DNA from: Oceanispirochaeta crateris
GTDB taxonomy: Bacteria > Spirochaetota > Spirochaetia > DSM-2461
Assembly (NCBI RefSeq): GCF_008329965.1
Contig: NZ_CP036150.1
Span: forward strand, 3,390,439 to 3,454,438
DNA: 64,000 bases
Reading direction: 5' to 3'
Part shown: in pieces, positions 56,003 to 64,000 of the stretch
How positions within the stretch are numbered: the first letter of the stretch is position 1
How the letters are laid out: each line of letters opens with the position of its first letter
The notes under the pieces: model-generated
What the model saw: only the letters and a program-made list of their open reading frames with translations
Told to the model about the DNA's origin: nothing
Databases searched by the model: none
Made by a program: the position numbers and the translations under genes

Positions 56003-56808
56003 TGACTTCCGGCAGCACGACTCTTGCCGCAGAATCTTTCCGTCAGATTTTGTCTCAAGGACCTTATTCAAAAATTGAACAGCTCTTGAAAATAGTAGGA
56101 CGGGATAGTTTTCAGCTCATAGATGTGCTGATTCGAGACAGCAGGCTTCTTCCATCTGGGGAACTTGAAGTACCACCTTTTTTTAAAAGTGACGGTAAGT
56201 TCTCTCCTTATTCTCTTTATTCCTTCTGGACCATGGTTTCCTACCTCCGGGAAAAACCTCTTTGGTACTATCATCTAGAATCGTTCTGTCTGGATGGGGC
56301 CCCCCAGGAGGAATTGTTTAAATTTCCCTCTGAATTGCTGAATTGCCCAGTTCTCAAGACCTTAACAATCAGGAATGCCGGTCTACGGCAGATTCCTGAA
56401 GATGTTCTGAAAATGAGGCGGCTAAGGGCGCTTGATGTTAGTTGTAACAGAATCAGCTGCCTGCCTTCAGGGATAGGCAGTCTCCGGCAATTGGTGTATT
56501 TTAATGCTGCTGACAATGATTTGAAAGAACTCCCTTTACAACTGGGAAGTCTTCGGAAATTGCAGATTTTGAATCTTTCAGGAAACAAAATTGGATCACT
56601 AGGCAATCTGCTTGAGTCCCTTGTAGGCCTCAAAAAGCTTAATCTCAGTGGGAATTGTCTTGAAAAACTACCGATCGGGTTAAATTCTCTGAATCAGCTG
56701 GAGCGAATACAACTGGCCTACAATGATTTGAGTGCAGAAGATGAAGCTGTCTGGGAAGAAGGAGATTTCTCTCAAATCCCAGGTCACCAATGGCATTTTT
56801 CTTTTTAA
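56002..56808 (+). CDS. Leucine-rich repeat protein
   Basis: This 268-residue protein has about six leucine-rich repeats in residues 115-255 of the LxxLxLxxNxLxxLP type (LRALDVSCNRISCLP, LQILNLSGNKIGSLG, LKKLNLSGNCLEKLP). The first 110 residues are helical and unassigned. There is no signal peptide, so it is probably cytoplasmic and binds a protein. I chose ATG 56002, which overlaps the stop of the acidic-protein gene; TTG 55999 would add one residue. The acyltransferase gene follows after 34 bases. Confidence 0.82.
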   Translation: MTSGSTTLAAESFRQILSQGPYSKIEQLLKIVGRDSFQLIDVLIRDSRLLPSGELEVPPFFKSDGKFSPYSLYSFWTMVSYLREKPLWYYHLESFCLDGAPQEELFKFPSELLNCPVLKTLTIRNAGLRQIPEDVLKMRRLRALDVSCNRISCLPSGIGSLRQLVYFNAADNDLKELPLQLGSLRKLQILNLSGNKIGSLGNLLESLVGLKKLNLSGNCLEKLPIGLNSLNQLERIQLAYNDLSAEDEAVWEEGDFSQIPGHQWHFSF

Positions 56809-56842
56809 AACCAGACAATCTTGCTAAATAATGGAGATCACC

Positions 56843-57649
56843 ATGATTGATTTATCCCCTCTGGAACGATATGAAACTCCTCCTCATTTCAAGGAGACCT
56901 TGAGCCGTTTCTTTCTTGGAAGAAGGTTGTCCTTAAATACAGCTGTAGCTAAAATTGTTTTACAATGCCGCGGACTCAGTAAGAAAGGCCAATTTACGAG
57001 TGCGGAATATTATGCGGCATCCGACCGCCTTAGAAATGTTTTTGAGAGTCATGGAGCTAGGTTCGAAATTACAGGACTTCAAAATCTAAAACAGGATCAA
57101 CCCTGTGTCATCGTTGCCAATCATATGAGCCTACTGGAAACTCAAGTGCTCCCATGGGTCGTCGGCAGTTTCAACCCCGTATCTATAGTGATGAAGAAAA
57201 GCCTCTATGATTCATGGATCTTTCATCCCGTTGCTGTCGCAACTCAGTGTATTTCTCTCACCAGAAAGAATCTGAGAGCGGATATTGATGTGATCATGAA
57301 AGAGGGTGTTGAGTACTTGAACCAGGGGCGGTCTATCCTCCTTTTTCCCGAGGGGACAAGGAAGAAATACTTCTGCAGGGAGGAGTTTAATTCCCTGGGA
57401 ATAAAGCTGGCAGTCCGTGCCGGAGTGAAGGTCATACCCATTGCCTTAAAAACCGACTTTTTAGTGAATGGAAAGTATATTTCTGACTATGGAACCTTAC
57501 ATCCTGAGCGGAAAGTGCATATTCATATTGGTGAAGCTCTAACGGTAGAGGGTAGGGGCAAGAAAGAACACCAGGTCGTATTGGATTTTCTGGAAACCAA
57601 TCTTAAATCCTGGGGAGTCGAAATAAAAGAAAAAGGGGACGGGTCATGA
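56843..57649 (+). CDS. PlsC-type lysophospholipid acyltransferase
   Basis: This 268-residue acyltransferase makes phosphatidic acid or a related lipid at the membrane. The catalytic block is read as ANHMSLLETQ, where Glu takes the place of the usual Asp (HX4E in place of HX4D), and the substrate block is LLFPEGTRKK. I recall the NHMSxLET form from some PlsC subfamilies. I chose ATG 56843, with GGAG six bases upstream; ATG 56831 would add four residues. It overlaps the next gene (ATGA). Confidence 0.85.
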   Translation: MIDLSPLERYETPPHFKETLSRFFLGRRLSLNTAVAKIVLQCRGLSKKGQFTSAEYYAASDRLRNVFESHGARFEITGLQNLKQDQPCVIVANHMSLLETQVLPWVVGSFNPVSIVMKKSLYDSWIFHPVAVATQCISLTRKNLRADIDVIMKEGVEYLNQGRSILLFPEGTRKKYFCREEFNSLGIKLAVRAGVKVIPIALKTDFLVNGKYISDYGTLHPERKVHIHIGEALTVEGRGKKEHQVVLDFLETNLKSWGVEIKEKGDGS

Positions 57650-58167
57650 TATATTCATTAAAAGGAAAGGCTCCAACCATAGATAAGGGGGCAGGATTTA
57701 TAGCTCCCAGTGCGGATATTATTGGTGAGGCTGTGATTGCCGAGGGTGTGAACATCTGGTTCAATGCGGTTATCAGGGCCGATATGGATTCAATCAGCAT
57801 AGGCAGGAATACAAATATTCAGGATTGTGCGGTCATCCATACGGATTATGGTATGCCCACCAGCATAGGCGAAGGGGTGACCGTAGGCCATACAGCTGTT
57901 ATTCACGGTTGTACAATTGGAGATAACTGCCTTATTGGAATGGGTGCTGTTGTTTTGAATGGTGCTCAAATAGGTCCTGATTCTCTCGTCGGGGCCGGTA
58001 GCATGGTCCCCCAGGGACTGATTGTCCCTCCCCGGTCTCTCGTCCTTGGTTCCCCAGCAAAAGTTGTCAAGGAATTAAAACCCGGTATGATTGATGCTAT
58101 CCGAAAAAACAGTGCCGCATATCTTTCTAACAGTAAAGATTACCTAGAGGAACTGGCCACACGCTGA
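57646..58167 (+). CDS. Gamma-carbonic anhydrase family protein
   Basis: This 173-residue left-handed beta-helix protein is built from hexapeptide repeats, such as IGRNTNIQDCAVIHTD and IGDNCLIGMGAVVLNG. The zinc-ligand histidines are in VIHTD and GHTAVIHG. Family members are carbonic anhydrase-like or acetyl-/acyl-group handling proteins (YrdA, PaaY). The true activity cannot be told. It overlaps the acyltransferase stop by four bases and should be co-translated with it. Confidence 0.9.
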   Translation: MIYSLKGKAPTIDKGAGFIAPSADIIGEAVIAEGVNIWFNAVIRADMDSISIGRNTNIQDCAVIHTDYGMPTSIGEGVTVGHTAVIHGCTIGDNCLIGMGAVVLNGAQIGPDSLVGAGSMVPQGLIVPPRSLVLGSPAKVVKELKPGMIDAIRKNSAAYLSNSKDYLEELATR

Positions 58168-58322
58168 GCCTGACCCGAAAACGCCCTGTTTTCTCTCTTA
58201 GCTGAATTCCTGCGCATCTGCTCTGTCGCGGCTATTTCCAGCAGTTCTTCCATGTTCTCAATGGTGTCCCCGAGGAGCAACATTTCTTTATAAATATAAT
58301 AGTACTCAAATTGATACCGCAT
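58140..58322 (-). CDS. Possible small protein
   Basis: This is a 60-residue open frame on the minus strand with a leucine-rich helical middle (GDTIENMEELLEIAATEQM) and a basic tail. It overlaps the carbonic anhydrase gene by 28 bases. No ribosome-binding site is visible. It could be a real small protein or chance. Confidence 0.3.
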   Translation of the reverse strand: MRYQFEYYYIYKEMLLLGDTIENMEELLEIAATEQMRRNSAKRENRAFSGQAQRVASSSR

Positions 58323-58339
58323 ATATAAAGTATAGCCCT

Positions 58340-58745
58340 TTTTTTACACATCACTATTCTTTTTTACAGTTTTTTAATATTTGAAATGCCTGTGGATAAG
58401 TGGTGGATAAACTGGTTCCAATTCCGATATAAAGGGGTTTTGATTTCCTTATCTTGTGTATAAATTGTGCATAGAATGTTTATTCATTGTTCCAAGTTTC
58501 TCTGAATAGCTAAAAATCGGCCATTTGAAAGGGATTTCAGCCTGATTTTTGTAAAATCCGGGTTATGTTTGGTAAATATTACAAAATCATAAACAGTGGA
58601 AGATTTACACAATATGCTTTTCTCTTGTGGATAAGTTGTGTATAAACTTGTAAGACTCGTTCTGTAGGGAGTTTGCTCGAATTTTACTCCCAAATTTGCG
58701 TATTCCCTATGAACTGTGATATTTTATACTTAAATTAAATAGGTT
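58340..58745. other. AT-rich region with DnaA-box pairs; possible replication origin
   Basis: This gap of about 400 bases holds no gene. It contains two perfect DnaA boxes (TGTGGATAA at 58391 and 58626) and four near-boxes (58402, 58455, 58466, 58637). They form three same-strand pairs, each spaced exactly 11 bp. T-rich, easily melted sequence (58341-58385) lies beside the first pair. The array is reminiscent of oriC or of a DnaA-controlled promoter. Genes on both sides run in the plus direction, which is unusual for a chromosome origin, and dnaA is not nearby. Confidence 0.45.
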
Positions 58746-58759
58746 TTCAGGAGATCCTC

Positions 58760-59206
58760 ATGCAGCGTCAGAGTAAAGGTTTCACTTCTCTCTTTTTTCT
58801 TCAGTTGGCAATTGCCCTGTTTTTTCTGATTTTGGGGTTTCAGGGTATTATCAGCAATATGTCGCAAAACTCAGGGTTTGCCCAGCAAGTAGCCCGATTT
58901 TTGAATGCGGAGAATCCGGCGGTTCAGAAAACAGAATTAGTCATGGGAATTTTCAGTCTAGTGGCAGGAATCCTACTACTTCTGGGGTTGTTCCGCTTTG
59001 GTGATTTCCGCTTGGTTGTTGTGTCTTCGGTTTTGATTTTCATTTTCTGGTTGACCAGGCTCATTATGGTCCGCTTTATGACAGAGCTTGTTATTAGAAA
59101 TGGGAATATCTCTTTTATGCCGGATTTCTCAACATGGCTTCTGGCAGTATCCACCGATGTCATCATCCTCTGTTCTATCTGGACGATTGCCCGGCGATCA
59201 TCCTGA
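58760..59206 (+). CDS. Small integral membrane protein
   Basis: This 148-residue protein has about four membrane helices (FFLQLAIALFFLILGFQ, LVMGIFSLVAGILLLLGL, VVVSSVLIFIFWLT, TWLLAVSTDVIILCSIW). No family is recognised. The ATG at 58760 is preceded by AGGAG six bases upstream. Its stop lies just before recC, so the two may be co-transcribed. Confidence 0.72.
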   Translation: MQRQSKGFTSLFFLQLAIALFFLILGFQGIISNMSQNSGFAQQVARFLNAENPAVQKTELVMGIFSLVAGILLLLGLFRFGDFRLVVVSSVLIFIFWLTRLIMVRFMTELVIRNGNISFMPDFSTWLLAVSTDVIILCSIWTIARRSS

Positions 59207-59213
59207 GTTCATA

Positions 59214-62200
59214 ATGTGTGCTTACAGGATTTATCAGAGTTCATCCTTACAGAATTTCATAGACAATTATTCTTCTATCCTCACCCCTGACTCTCTTTTT
59301 GGCCGGTCTCTTTATCTGGTTGTTCAAAATAAGAGCATGGGAGAATGGCTTAAGCTTAAGTTGGCAGAAAAGCGGGGTGTTAGCGGAGACGATCCCTATG
59401 TCCTGCCAGAGAAAGCCCTCAGGGAGTTAGCCGGTGGATATGGCTGTGTGCGGACACTATTGGGAGAAGATGATAGTTCTCAGGCTGTTCTCTATATGGA
59501 TAATCTTAAGATAAGGCTCTATAAAATTCTGGAAGAGATGTTCACCCGAGGAGGGACTGTTCCTGCTGTTTGTGATGAGCTTTACCGGTATATATCTTCT
59601 TTTTCAGCTTTAAATGATAGGAATCTCACTCAGATACGGTCGGGCCGGCTTTATGAACTGGCAGACAGTATTGCCGGATTATTCTCCCATTACGGTATGA
59701 ACTGCCTTCCCCTGGTGGAAGCCTGGGAAGAAGGGGTTCCCTACAGCGGCGTTTCAGCTGTTCTTAAAAAACACGAAGACTGGCAACGATTCCTCTGGGA
59801 TAAAGTTTTTGACAACGGTTTGTCTCTCAGCCGGATTTTAAGGACTGTCGAGGCATCCAATGATGTTTATGACCATGAGGTCCGCCGGGTTGTGTTGTTT
59901 GGCTCCTCTTTTTTAGGTGAAACGGCGCTCAAGTTTTTTTACCGCCTTTCCAGGGATATCCAAGTTGATCATTTTATTCTGACACCCTCGAGCCTTTACA
60001 GGAAATATCCGGCCCAGGCGCAAAATCCACTCCTTGTGAGCTGGTGTACCCAGATGGATGGATTTGCCGAGTTGGCAGACAGTTTTGACCTGGAAAAGTC
60101 AGTTCATGATTATCCCATGCCTTCAGAACAATCCGCATTGAGTATCCTCCAGGCTGACATTCTGGAAGACCGAACTGTTCTTGATGAGAAGATTCCACTC
60201 TCCCAAGAGGATCATTCTCTGTCTATACATGGATTCACAAGTCCCTGGAGAGAAGTGGAGGTGCTCAAGGATCTAATTCTGGACGCCCTGAATAAGGATG
60301 AAACCCTTGGCCTGACAGACATCGCTGTTTTGGCTCCGGACATCAATACCTATGCCCCATTCATTGAGGCATTGTTCCCATCAAATGACTCCGGCTTGTA
60401 CCTTCCCTTTAATCTCATCGATCTCAATAGTTCCGAGATGTCACCCCTCATTCAGGCCTTCCTTCATCTTTTTACACTTCCAGGGTCAAAATTCACCCGG
60501 TCAGAACTCTTTGCTCTCTTTGACAATCCCTGTTTCAGGGAGGGACAGAATATCAATCGGCAAGACCGGGACGATTGGCTGCAGCTCTGTGAAGAGCTGA
60601 ACATCAGATGGGGATATGACCGGGAACATAAGGCGGAAATCTATTCGGAGGCAAGCGATTTTAACAGCTGGGAAAGAGGGTTTATGCGCATCCGGGAAGG
60701 TCTTTTCTGGGAGGAGCAGGATGCTCCCGAAATACTGCCTTATGCTTCTCCCGATGAAGACAGTAAGCGCAGCAGGGGTGTTCTGATGCAGGTAGTACAG
60801 AACCTCTTTAATGACTTTTATGAGCTGGACCGTATTTCCATGCCTCTTGAACAATGGGTTCTGCTTGCTGAATCCTTTTTAGAGTCATATTTAAAGCCCC
60901 GCAAAGAGAATCCCGGGGATGAACAGGACCGGTACCGCCTCAAATCCTGTTTTCGTGATATGCTGAATCTTTCCGAGGAAACGCCCCTGCCTGGGGACCG
61001 GGAGTTCGGGTTTTATGTGTTTCGAACCCTCTTAACCGAGTTCATCCGGAAGTCTTCGGGAGTGAAGGGCAGGTATTTGACCCAGGGGATCACCTGTTCT
61101 TCCCTCAAGCCTATGAGAGCAATTCCTTTCAGGAGAATCTATATCCTGGGAATGAATGAGAGTGACTTTCCCGGTGAAGATGAGGCTCTCAGTTTCGATT
61201 TGAAAGATTCTGTCGGGCAGACCATTGACCTTTCCAGAAGAGGGGGAGACCGCTATGCTTTTCTGGAAACCATACTCTCCGCACAGGAGCATTTGACCCT
61301 GTTTTATAAAAATCGGGACGCTCTGCGGGGAGAGGTCCTACAGCCTTCCATTCTTATCAGCGAGCTTCTGGATTATATGAACCGTCGCTTTGATTTCTCT
61401 CCGAAAGGGGCTGCTGAGGATTTTCTGATTCAGGAAGAATCAATTCATAATTTTGATTCAAGGTATTTTGACGGAACCTCCAGGAGTCGTTCTTTTAATC
61501 CCCAGGCTCTGGAAAGTGCGTCTATTCAGGTATGTACCGAGTCTTCCCAGGAGGTTTCATATTCTCTTATCAGGAGGGATGATACCGTATCTGGTGATGA
61601 AGAGGATCTCTCTTTGTCCATTGATGACCTCTTGTCCTATTTAAAGAACCCAGCAGCCTGGTATTTCCGGAGAATTCTAAAGATCTATCCCGAAGAAGAG
61701 GAGAGTCCCGAAAAAGAGAGTGGAGAAATCAGGGAGCTTACCTACCTGGATCGCTATGGTTATTTTGACCGCAGGTTGAAGGCTCCGGGGATGCTGGGGG
61801 ATACTTCAGAGCTTGATTCCTACCTCAAAGAGCAGCAACTGCGGGGAAATCTTCCTGATTCAGATATCCTATTTCTGGAACAGGAACGGCTGCAACAGCG
61901 CTTGAATGAGATGGGTTCTCAAGCTGAATCGAGGCATCTGGCAGATGAACTCACAGATCTTCGTGACCTCCTGGTCGATCCTGAGAGGCTGAACCATCTT
62001 TGGGGGCATGACCCCCTCCTGCCTCAGTTGACTGCCCCCCAATTGCAAAGGAAGATCCTTTATCAGGGTGTCCTCCGTCCCGTTTATCTCAGCGGTATGC
62101 TGGACAGCCTCAGTGTTTCCGAAGACGGGAGTCTCTGGAAAACTCTTGAATTCTGCGATTCGGGAGAACCGGTGCACCGACACAGTTTGAAGGCTCTCCT

Positions 62201-62669
62201 CAAATTTCTAGTCCTCTCCAGCCTTGATGACACCATGAAAGAATTACAGCTCATCAGAATCGGCAAGCGGGACTATCCACGGATGGTCTTCTGCGGCAGT
62301 GGTGATCAGGAGGCTCATCGGGTCATTCTGGAAAACCCTGCTGCCAGGCTGGATGCTCTTGTGACTCTCTGTTTGAAAACTGATGGAGAGGTTCTGCCCC
62401 TGTATCCCGTTTTAGGGGAGGCCTTGGCAAAAGCCCTGGTTCTCAAACCTCAGATGAGTGATGATGAACTTGCAGAGCTGTGGTTGAAGCAGTGGCAGAA
62501 GGAAGCATCCAATAAAAGGGGCACACAAACGTTTCACCGTTGTGTATATAGGCATCATTTTCTCAAAACCCCGCCGGAAGTGGACCCTGTAGCATTGAGG
62601 GAGCTCCTCGAGCTTTTTTACGTACCTCTGTCCAGAGCTGATGAAAAAGGAAAAAAAAGTGGCAGATAA
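59214..62669 (+). CDS. recC: Exodeoxyribonuclease V, RecC subunit
   Basis: This 1,151-residue protein is the RecC subunit of the RecBCD helicase-nuclease, which processes double-strand breaks. Family features are the start YQSSSLQNFIDNY, the SMGEWLKLKLAEKRG segment, IYILGMNESDFPGEDE, a long central helicase-like region and LLSYLKNPAAWYFRRIL. I chose ATG 59214, after the previous stop; the open frame extends upstream but would overlap the membrane-protein gene. It overlaps recB at the end. Confidence 0.92.
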   Translation: MCAYRIYQSSSLQNFIDNYSSILTPDSLFGRSLYLVVQNKSMGEWLKLKLAEKRGVSGDDPYVLPEKALRELAGGYGCVRTLLGEDDSSQAVLYMDNLKIRLYKILEEMFTRGGTVPAVCDELYRYISSFSALNDRNLTQIRSGRLYELADSIAGLFSHYGMNCLPLVEAWEEGVPYSGVSAVLKKHEDWQRFLWDKVFDNGLSLSRILRTVEASNDVYDHEVRRVVLFGSSFLGETALKFFYRLSRDIQVDHFILTPSSLYRKYPAQAQNPLLVSWCTQMDGFAELADSFDLEKSVHDYPMPSEQSALSILQADILEDRTVLDEKIPLSQEDHSLSIHGFTSPWREVEVLKDLILDALNKDETLGLTDIAVLAPDINTYAPFIEALFPSNDSGLYLPFNLIDLNSSEMSPLIQAFLHLFTLPGSKFTRSELFALFDNPCFREGQNINRQDRDDWLQLCEELNIRWGYDREHKAEIYSEASDFNSWERGFMRIREGLFWEEQDAPEILPYASPDEDSKRSRGVLMQVVQNLFNDFYELDRISMPLEQWVLLAESFLESYLKPRKENPGDEQDRYRLKSCFRDMLNLSEETPLPGDREFGFYVFRTLLTEFIRKSSGVKGRYLTQGITCSSLKPMRAIPFRRIYILGMNESDFPGEDEALSFDLKDSVGQTIDLSRRGGDRYAFLETILSAQEHLTLFYKNRDALRGEVLQPSILISELLDYMNRRFDFSPKGAAEDFLIQEESIHNFDSRYFDGTSRSRSFNPQALESASIQVCTESSQEVSYSLIRRDDTVSGDEEDLSLSIDDLLSYLKNPAAWYFRRILKIYPEEEESPEKESGEIRELTYLDRYGYFDRRLKAPGMLGDTSELDSYLKEQQLRGNLPDSDILFLEQERLQQRLNEMGSQAESRHLADELTDLRDLLVDPERLNHLWGHDPLLPQLTAPQLQRKILYQGVLRPVYLSGMLDSLSVSEDGSLWKTLEFCDSGEPVHRHSLKALLKFLVLSSLDDTMKELQLIRIGKRDYPRMVFCGSGDQEAHRVILENPAARLDALVTLCLKTDGEVLPLYPVLGEALAKALVLKPQMSDDELAELWLKQWQKEASNKRGTQTFHRCVYRHHFLKTPPEVDPVALRELLELFYVPLSRADEKGKKSGR

Positions 62670-64000
62670 AACCTTTGATCCCTCTAAGGCGGATCTTCTA
62701 AAGTCCATTCGCCTGGAAGCTTCTGCCGGAACGGGAAAAACATATAACCTGGAGCGTGTGGTTTGTGAGTTGATCAGCCGGTACGGCATCCCCGTTGAGT
62801 CCATCCTCGTTGTGACCTTCACCAATAAGGCGGCCAGAGAGCTGAGGGATAGAATCAGAACTCTTGTTACTCAGAGGGCTTCTGAAACGGATGAAGGAGA
62901 CCCGGAAGGATTTCAACGGCTGAAGGATGCCAAGAAAGATTTTGACAGAGCCTCTATCTATACGATTCATGGTTTTTGTCAGCATGTACTAAAAACCTGG
63001 CCCTTTGAATCCTCTTCGTCTTTTTCGCAGGAATTTTTGACAGATCACTCACTTATGGAAGAAGGAGTTGAGGATGTGCTCTACAGGGAGTTCCGCAGAA
63101 TTCCCGATTCAAAGAAGGATATGATTCGGAGCTTCTTTTCCGGCGGGCTGGAAGACGGGGTCGAAGGACTTGTCCGGGATGTTGTTCATCTAATGGAAGA
63201 AGAGGATGTAATTTCCATCCCTTCTGAGTATCAGATGCGCCTTGTGAGAGAGGAGACAGCCGCCTTTGCTGAAAAAAGAGGGGGGATACGTCAGGCTCTG
63301 GAGGCTCTTATTCCATTCGCCCCAACAGAAGAGCGAATCAAGATTATTCTCAAGGAGATGAATACGGGACAAAGGCCTCCCACTCCCGCCAATATTGCCG
63401 GTGTCTGGGAGTCTTTACCGCCCGGAGACAGTCTCTTTGAATGGTTGGGGAATTTCTTCGATTCAAAGAAAAATCAGGCTAAATATCTATGGCTCCTCTG
63501 CGAAGACACTCTGGTTGAGAAAAGTAAAAACGGTAAATCCCTCGCGGCCCTTTCCAATCAGGATGATGTGGATCTGATCCGTTGTGTGAACGATCTTTTC
63601 GAGGCATTGGAACCCCTCATGGTACCAGGCAGGACGGATCAGACCATATATTTCAAGACTCTTTCCTACGGATATATCAATGAGGTGATATCCGCAGCCA
63701 GACCAATCATTGAAGAGAAGAAAGCCTTAAGAGGCGCTCGTGACTTTTCTGATTTAATCCGTGTTCTATCAGACCTCCTGGAAGAGGCTCCCGATGGACC
63801 CCTTGCAAGAGCCATAAGACGACAGTACAGAGTCGTTCTGGTGGATGAATTTCAGGATACGGACCGACGACAGTGGTCCATTTTTCAGACTCTCTTTGAC
63901 CGGCCTGATCATAATTTCTTCCTTATTGGAGACCCCAAGCAATCCATTTATGGATTCAGAGGGGCTGATTTGACTGTCTATTTTAATGCTTGTGACAGTG
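62659..64000 (+). CDS. recB: Exodeoxyribonuclease V, RecB subunit (5' part)
   Basis: The N-terminal 447 codons are open to the end of the window, so the rest of the gene lies outside it. The helicase P-loop is LEASAGTGKTYNLE, followed by VTFTNKAARELRDRI and YTIHGFCQHVL, the Walker B VLVDEFQDTD and the LIGDPKQSIYGFRGAD motif, typical of RecB. I chose GTG 62659, with AAGGA seven bases upstream; ATG 62641, six codons earlier, has no such site. The start lies inside the end of recC, so translation is coupled. Confidence 0.92.
   Translation, partial: MADKTFDPSKADLLKSIRLEASAGTGKTYNLERVVCELISRYGIPVESILVVTFTNKAARELRDRIRTLVTQRASETDEGDPEGFQRLKDAKKDFDRASIYTIHGFCQHVLKTWPFESSSSFSQEFLTDHSLMEEGVEDVLYREFRRIPDSKKDMIRSFFSGGLEDGVEGLVRDVVHLMEEEDVISIPSEYQMRLVREETAAFAEKRGGIRQALEALIPFAPTEERIKIILKEMNTGQRPPTPANIAGVWESLPPGDSLFEWLGNFFDSKKNQAKYLWLLCEDTLVEKSKNGKSLAALSNQDDVDLIRCVNDLFEALEPLMVPGRTDQTIYFKTLSYGYINEVISAARPIIEEKKALRGARDFSDLIRVLSDLLEEAPDGPLARAIRRQYRVVLVDEFQDTDRRQWSIFQTLFDRPDHNFFLIGDPKQSIYGFRGADLTVYFNACDS

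Noticed and set aside
1-64000. CRISPR arrays, insertion sequences, prophage or defence island
   Set aside because: I saw no regularly spaced short repeats, transposase, integrase, phage structural gene or known defence cluster; the only large repeat is inside the giant gene.

Overview
The window looks like about 64 kb of chromosome from a free-living (probably marine or sediment) spirochaete of the Spirochaeta/Oceanispirochaeta type. This rests on an EF-G carrying the insert typical of the spirochaete/planctomycete spdEFG1 class, a DUF4416 protein, a LruC-domain protein, eight probable lipoproteins with relaxed spirochaetal lipoboxes, a FliL-like lipoprotein, and chemotaxis and cyclic-di-GMP genes beside ordinary housekeeping genes. 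Base composition is moderate and fairly even. I see no insertion sequence, prophage or CRISPR array. The species is inferred, not read from a marker gene.

Layout. 1-10.8 kb: a partial gene, a phosphoribosyltransferase, a FliL-like lipoprotein, a receiver-domain protein coupled to a peptide-binding protein, an aldo/keto reductase, a lytic transglycosylase, a fused DAHP synthase/prephenate dehydratase, a coiled-coil protein, DUF4416, a lipoprotein gene broken at a poly-C run, and ung. 10.8-20.9 kb: a chemoreceptor, leuS, a PAS/GGDEF-like/EAL membrane protein, an old yellow enzyme, a NUDIX hydrolase and a ferredoxin-nitroreductase. 21-35.5 kb: a surface-protein region with a LruC-domain lipoprotein, an 11.5-kb gene for a secreted beta-repeat protein with a near-identical 1,164-bp tandem duplication, and a convergent lipoprotein gene that abuts it exactly. 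35.6-40 kb: a glycosyltransferase, galU and a HEAT-repeat lipoprotein. 40.07-40.49 kb: a complete minus-strand tRNA operon (promoter, Arg-CCT, two identical Asp-GTC genes, terminator). 40.7-49.2 kb: pepT, two lipoproteins and the tRNA-modification/ribosome-methylation operon mnmE-mnmG-rsmG. 49.2-58.2 kb: a TPR protein with an Mrr-like tail, uridine phosphorylase, fusA with its own promoter and a long leader, an orphan RecA-like ATPase, small and acidic proteins, an LRR protein, an acyltransferase and a gamma-carbonic anhydrase. 58.2-64 kb: an AT-rich gap with DnaA-box pairs, a membrane protein, recC, and recB running off the end.

How the genes fit together. Translation and tRNA maturation are well represented (leuS, tRNAs, mnmE/G, rsmG, fusA). 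The envelope is served by lipoproteins, LruC, the giant surface protein, galU, the glycosyltransferase, the transglycosylase and the PlsC-type acyltransferase. DNA repair is served by ung and recBC.

The observations most worth following are the three 11-bp-phased pairs of DnaA-box-like sites at 58.39-58.65 kb, the recent duplication inside the giant gene, the 14-bp inverted repeat around the LruC ribosome-binding site, the DAHP synthase/prephenate dehydratase fusion, the TPR/Mrr-like fusion, and the acidic-protein/LRR pair. No complete new multi-gene system can be demonstrated from sequence alone.
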